From: [Pseudopropionibacterium] massiliense
GTDB taxonomy: Bacteria > Actinomycetota > Actinomycetes > Propionibacteriales > Propionibacteriaceae
Direction: 5' to 3'
NCBI RefSeq assembly: GCF_900607225.1
Contig: NZ_LR027842.1
Coordinates: 1,392,865-1,456,864, forward strand
Length of the DNA: 64,000 bases
Position numbers and translations under genes: made by a program. Positions 60,855-64,000 of the stretch are shown piece by piece (position 1 is the stretch's first letter; every line of letters begins with the position of its first letter). The notes beneath the pieces are model-generated. The model had not been told where the DNA came from. It saw only the letters and a program-made list of their open reading frames with translations, and ran no database searches.

Positions 60855-62093
60855 ATGATCCTACTTCCCGATGCCCAGGGCCACTTCGGCCGGTTCGGTG
60901 GAACTTTCGTGCCGGAGGCGCTGCACGCCGCGCTGGCGGAACTGGACACCGAGTTCCGGGCTGCCCGGGCCGATCCGGTCTTCCGGGCCGAACTCGCCGA
61001 CCTGCAACGCAACTACGCGGGAAGACCGACTCCCGTGACGGTGGCCGAGAACTTTTCCAGGCACTGCGGGAACGCCACGATCCTCCTCAAACGCGAGGAC
61101 CTGAACCACACCGGCGCCCACAAGATCAACAACGTGCTCGGCCAGGCACTGCTCACCAAACGGATGGGCAAGACGCGCGTGATCGCGGAGACCGGTGCCG
61201 GGCAGCACGGCGTCGCCACCGCGACGGCGGCCGCCCTGCTCGGGCTGGAGTGCCGCATCTACATGGGGCAGTTGGACACCGAACGCCAGGCTCTCAACGT
61301 GGCCCGGATGCAGCTGTTGGGCGCCGAGGTCCACGCCGTGGCCTCCGGGTCCCGCACCCTGAAGGACGCGATGAACGAGGCCATGCGGGACTGGGTGTCG
61401 AGCGTCGAGAACACCCACTACCTGATCGGGACGGTGGGCGGACCGCATCCCTTCCCATACCTGGTCCGGGAACTCCAACGGGTGATCTCCACCGAGGCCC
61501 GCGCCCAGATGCTCGAGGAACACGGCGGCCTGCCCGACTGGGTGGTGGCGGCCGTCGGCGGTGGCTCCAACGCCATCGGCGTGTTCGCCGACTTCATCCC
61601 TGACGAATCGGTACACCTGCTCGGCATCGAGGCCGCGGGCGAGGGCATCGAGACCGGCCGTCACGCGGCGACGATCGGCGCGGGCCGCCCCGGGGTGCTG
61701 CACGGTGCCCGCACCTTCGTGCTCCAGACCGAGGACGGGCAGACCATGGAGTCACACTCGATCTCCGCCGGGCTCGACTACCCGGGGGTCGGTCCCGAAC
61801 ACGCATGGCTGGCCGAGACCGGCAGGGCCGGCTATGAACCCGTCACCGACGTCGAGGCGATGGACGCCTTCCGGCTGCTGACCCGGACCGAGGGAATCAT
61901 TCCCGCGATCGAATCCGCGCACGCCGTGGCGGGGGCGAGACGACTGGCCCTGAAACTGGCCGGGGAACAACCCGGAGCACACCCCCGCATTCTGGTGTGC
62001 CTGTCCGGACGGGGTGACAAGGACGTCTCCACCGCCTTCAGGTGGTTCGGAATGTCCGGTGAACCCGATCGAGTCGTGGGAGAGATGGAATGA
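60855..62093 (+). CDS. trpB: Tryptophan synthase subunit beta
   Basis: 412-aa PLP enzyme condensing indole with serine. PLP lysine in [14 protein letters not shown] (~90), phosphate-binding GGGSNAIG and the C-terminal [10 protein letters not shown]. Start ATG 60855 ([20 protein letters not shown]). Upstream open frame is noise. Stop overlaps trpA ATG (ATGA). Likely leaderless. Confidence 0.97.
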   Translation: MILLPDAQGHFGRFGGTFVPEALHAALAELDTEFRAARADPVFRAELADLQRNYAGRPTPVTVAENFSRHCGNATILLKREDLNHTGAHKINNVLGQALLTKRMGKTRVIAETGAGQHGVATATAAALLGLECRIYMGQLDTERQALNVARMQLLGAEVHAVASGSRTLKDAMNEAMRDWVSSVENTHYLIGTVGGPHPFPYLVRELQRVISTEARAQMLEEHGGLPDWVVAAVGGGSNAIGVFADFIPDESVHLLGIEAAGEGIETGRHAATIGAGRPGVLHGARTFVLQTEDGQTMESHSISAGLDYPGVGPEHAWLAETGRAGYEPVTDVEAMDAFRLLTRTEGIIPAIESAHAVAGARRLALKLAGEQPGAHPRILVCLSGRGDKDVSTAFRWFGMSGEPDRVVGEME

Positions 62094-62920
62094 GCAACTT
62101 CACGGACCCCACCCGCCTGGGAATCTCCGGCAGGATCCTGGCCTCCTGCCGTGCCCAGGGGAGGGCTGCCTTCGTCGGCTACCTGCCGGTCGGCTACCCG
62201 GACGTCGCGAAGAGCTGCGAGGCCTACCGCGTCCTGTGCGAGGGGGCCGACATGGTGGAGATCGGGATGCCCTACTCCGATCCCTTCCTCGACGGCCCCG
62301 TCATCCAGCACGCCACCACCAGGGCCCTCGCCCGGGGAGTGCGCACCCGCGACGCCTTCACCGCCGCCGAGACCGTCGCCTCGTGCGGCAGGACCCCTGT
62401 GGTGATGACCTACTGGAACCTGATCGAACAGTACGGACCCGATGCTTTCGCCCGCGACCTCGCCGCCGCCGGGGGAGCAGGCGTCATCACTCCCGACCTC
62501 ACCCCGGACGAGGCCGGCGAGTGGATCGCCGCCACCGATGCCCACGGCATCGACAGGATCTTCCTGATCGCCCCCTCCAGCACCCCTGAGCGCATCGCCA
62601 TGACCATGGCGGCCTGCCGGGGCTGGGTGTACGCCACCAGCGTCATGGGGGTCACGGGTGTGCGCCGGGGCACGTCACAGGCCGCTCCGGTGATCGCCGC
62701 TCGTGCCCGGGAGATCGATCCGGGCCTGCCGGTGGGGGTTGGCCTGGGAGTCGGCAATGGCGCCCAGGCCGCGGAGGTCGGCGCCTATGCGGACGCGGTC
62801 ATCGTCGGTTCCGCGCTGGTGCGTTGCCTGGCGAGCGACGGGACGGACATGCCGGGGGACCTGAAACGGTTGGGCGCCCTGGTGACAGAACTCCTGGAGG
62901 GTGTCAGGAGGGGCCGTTGA
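62090..62920 (+). CDS. trpA: Tryptophan synthase subunit alpha
   Basis: 276-aa TIM-barrel lyase that releases indole from indole-3-glycerol phosphate into the TrpB tunnel. Catalytic Glu in [11 protein letters not shown] (~58), Asp in the same loop, and GVTGVRRG near 186. Overlaps trpB by 4 nt. The 3' end overlaps the ROK gene on the opposite strand by 17 bp, with no terminator between them. Confidence 0.96.
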   Translation: MSNFTDPTRLGISGRILASCRAQGRAAFVGYLPVGYPDVAKSCEAYRVLCEGADMVEIGMPYSDPFLDGPVIQHATTRALARGVRTRDAFTAAETVASCGRTPVVMTYWNLIEQYGPDAFARDLAAAGGAGVITPDLTPDEAGEWIAATDAHGIDRIFLIAPSSTPERIAMTMAACRGWVYATSVMGVTGVRRGTSQAAPVIAARAREIDPGLPVGVGLGVGNGAQAAEVGAYADAVIVGSALVRCLASDGTDMPGDLKRLGALVTELLEGVRRGR

Positions 62921-64000
62921 CCGGACGACCACCCTTGCGGGGGGTCGATGGGAACACATGCGTGATGACCAGGGCCACGCAGCCCCGGATCACGGAATGG
63001 TCGGGTTCGGCGCTGAGCACGATGCGTGGTTTCGGGTCCCGTTCGGGGGAGTTCGTCACCAGGGCATCCTCCGTCCACATCCTCAGCTGCTCCCCACCAC
63101 GGGCCACGTCTCCGTGCAGGATGTAGGTTCCGAGCCCCAGCAGCTGTTCGATGTTCGCGAGTCCCAGCCCGATCATGTTCGCATACCACCTGGCGAGGTT
63201 CTCCTGGCGATGATCCTGTTCCGCCTCGCACATCAGGCGAACGGAGGTCACCGTCTCCGGGTCCGGCAACCCCATTTCCCTGGCGCGCTGCCTCAGCCAG
63301 CCCAGAGTGGCGACGGTTTCCCAGCAGCCTCGGCGCCCGCAGGCGCAGGGATCCCCGTTCATGTCCACCACCATGTGGCCCGCCTCGCCACCCGCTCCCC
63401 GGGTTCCCTGACGCACTTCGTGGTCCTGGAAGATCCCGATCCCGAGAACCTCTCCGGTGAACACCGAACAGAAGGAGCTCAGGTTTCTCCCCGGCCCCAT
63501 CCAGGCGTCCCCGTAGGCCTGCGCGCGGGGATGGTGTGTGGCGAAAACCGGCACGCCGAGGTCCTCCCGGAGCAGGCTCACCAGGGGAATGCGGCTGGTA
63601 CCGGGACGGCGGTAGCTGGCGATCAGTTCCCCGGTGGGCCAGTCGACGGTGCAGGCATAGGCGATGCACACGCCGAGCAGTTTCTCACCGCGCAGGACCG
63701 AGGTGACCATCGTGAAGACGGTTTCCGGGAGCTCGTCCTCGCCGATGTGGCCGGTGTTCATTCGCAGGGAAGTGTGGATGCGGCCGTCGAGTCCGACGGT
63801 GGCCGCCGTGCACTCGTCGGGGGAGAGGTAGATGGCGCCGACACGTAGCGCGGTGCCGTACCACAGTGGGCGGGCCGGTTTGCCACCTTTCTCGCCGGAG
63901 GCACGCGCATCCTGTTCCGTCAGCATCCCGATCTCGATGAGGGGCTGGACGACCGCGCTCACGGTTGCCCGGCTGACTGCGAGACGAGTGGCGAGTTCGG
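62904..64000 (-). CDS. ROK-family transcriptional regulator (5' truncated by window edge)
   Basis: At least 364 residues visible; the frame stays open to the window edge. The visible N-terminus reads ELATRLAVSRATVSAVVQPL, the second half of a winged-HTH DNA-binding domain, followed by a linker and a ROK/sugar-kinase fold. Landmarks: GGEAGHMVVD, then zinc motif CACGRRGCWE. GTG 63962 is not the real start, since the HTH continues upstream. NagC/XylR-like repressor; effector sugar unknown. Convergent with trpA. Confidence 0.88.
   Translation of the reverse strand, partial: ELATRLAVSRATVSAVVQPLIEIGMLTEQDARASGEKGGKPARPLWYGTALRVGAIYLSPDECTAATVGLDGRIHTSLRMNTGHIGEDELPETVFTMVTSVLRGEKLLGVCIAYACTVDWPTGELIASYRRPGTSRIPLVSLLREDLGVPVFATHHPRAQAYGDAWMGPGRNLSSFCSVFTGEVLGIGIFQDHEVRQGTRGAGGEAGHMVVDMNGDPCACGRRGCWETVATLGWLRQRAREMGLPDPETVTSVRLMCEAEQDHRQENLARWYANMIGLGLANIEQLLGLGTYILHGDVARGGEQLRMWTEDALVTNSPERDPKPRIVLSAEPDHSVIRGCVALVITHVFPSTPRKGGRPVNGPS

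Overview
The window is G+C-rich DNA (mid-60s percent by eye) from an actinobacterium. Gene order hom-thrB-rho-rpmE-prfA-prmC-tsaC-wecA-atp operon-DUF2550-ATP:cobalamin adenosyltransferase, then nucS, methylmalonyl-CoA epimerase, a CnoX-like thioredoxin, glgB/glgE/glgP, then cysteine desulfurase-mnmA-MetE-like and gatCAB, then hisI-trpECBA, matches segments I recall from mycobacterial and propionibacterial chromosomes. Methylmalonyl-CoA epimerase plus a PduO-type cobalamin adenosyltransferase fit a propionate-forming Propionibacteriaceae member (Arachnia/Tessaracoccus-like). That assignment is an inference. No rRNA, tRNA, CRISPR array, insertion sequence or phage gene was recognised.

Layout. 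0-1.3 kb: end of threonine biosynthesis (hom, thrB). 1.7-7.9 kb: Rho, ribosomal protein bL31, release factor 1, its methylase, the t6A enzyme and a WecA-like sugar-phosphate transferase. 7.4-15.1 kb: complete F1Fo ATP synthase operon with two small membrane proteins in front. 15.1-25.2 kb: housekeeping mosaic with DUF2550, cobalamin adenosyltransferase, a lipoprotein cyclophilin, the NucS mismatch endonuclease operon, an AI-2E family permease with a DivIVA-like coiled-coil protein, methylmalonyl-CoA epimerase, a PH-domain membrane protein, phosphoglucomutase and a CnoX-like protein. 25.4-29.2 kb: iron-siderophore ABC importer with a candidate IdeR/DtxR box. 29.3-40.1 kb: glucan metabolism (GNAT-Nudix protein, GlgB, maltokinase, GlgE, GlgP, GlgX). 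40.2-43.4 kb: tRNA thiolation (cysteine desulfurase, MnmA) and a MetE-like protein. 43.4-51.3 kb: accessory block with two ABC exporters, a two-component system and a GntR regulator. 51.3-54.6 kb: GatCAB amidotransferase. 54.6-57.7 kb: TIGR03085-like protein, RtcB, PadR and its HAAS-like partner. 58.1-62.9 kb: hisI-trpE-trpC-trpB-trpA. The end holds a ROK-family regulator that runs off the window.

Genes are densely packed, with many GTGA/ATGA/TGATG stop-start overlaps that imply translational coupling. At least ten genes start 6-7 nt downstream of a TANNNT -10 hexamer with no Shine-Dalgarno, as expected for leaderless transcripts. Strong inverted-repeat terminators lie between convergent genes (PH protein/pgm, glgP/glgX, gatB/TIGR03085-like). 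I found no clearly unprecedented system. The most interesting leads are a long rtcB leader with an embedded upstream ORF, a small Cys/His-rich protein translationally coupled to NucS, back-to-back leaderless promoters, a GlgE operon lacking treS, and the accessory exporter/two-component block.
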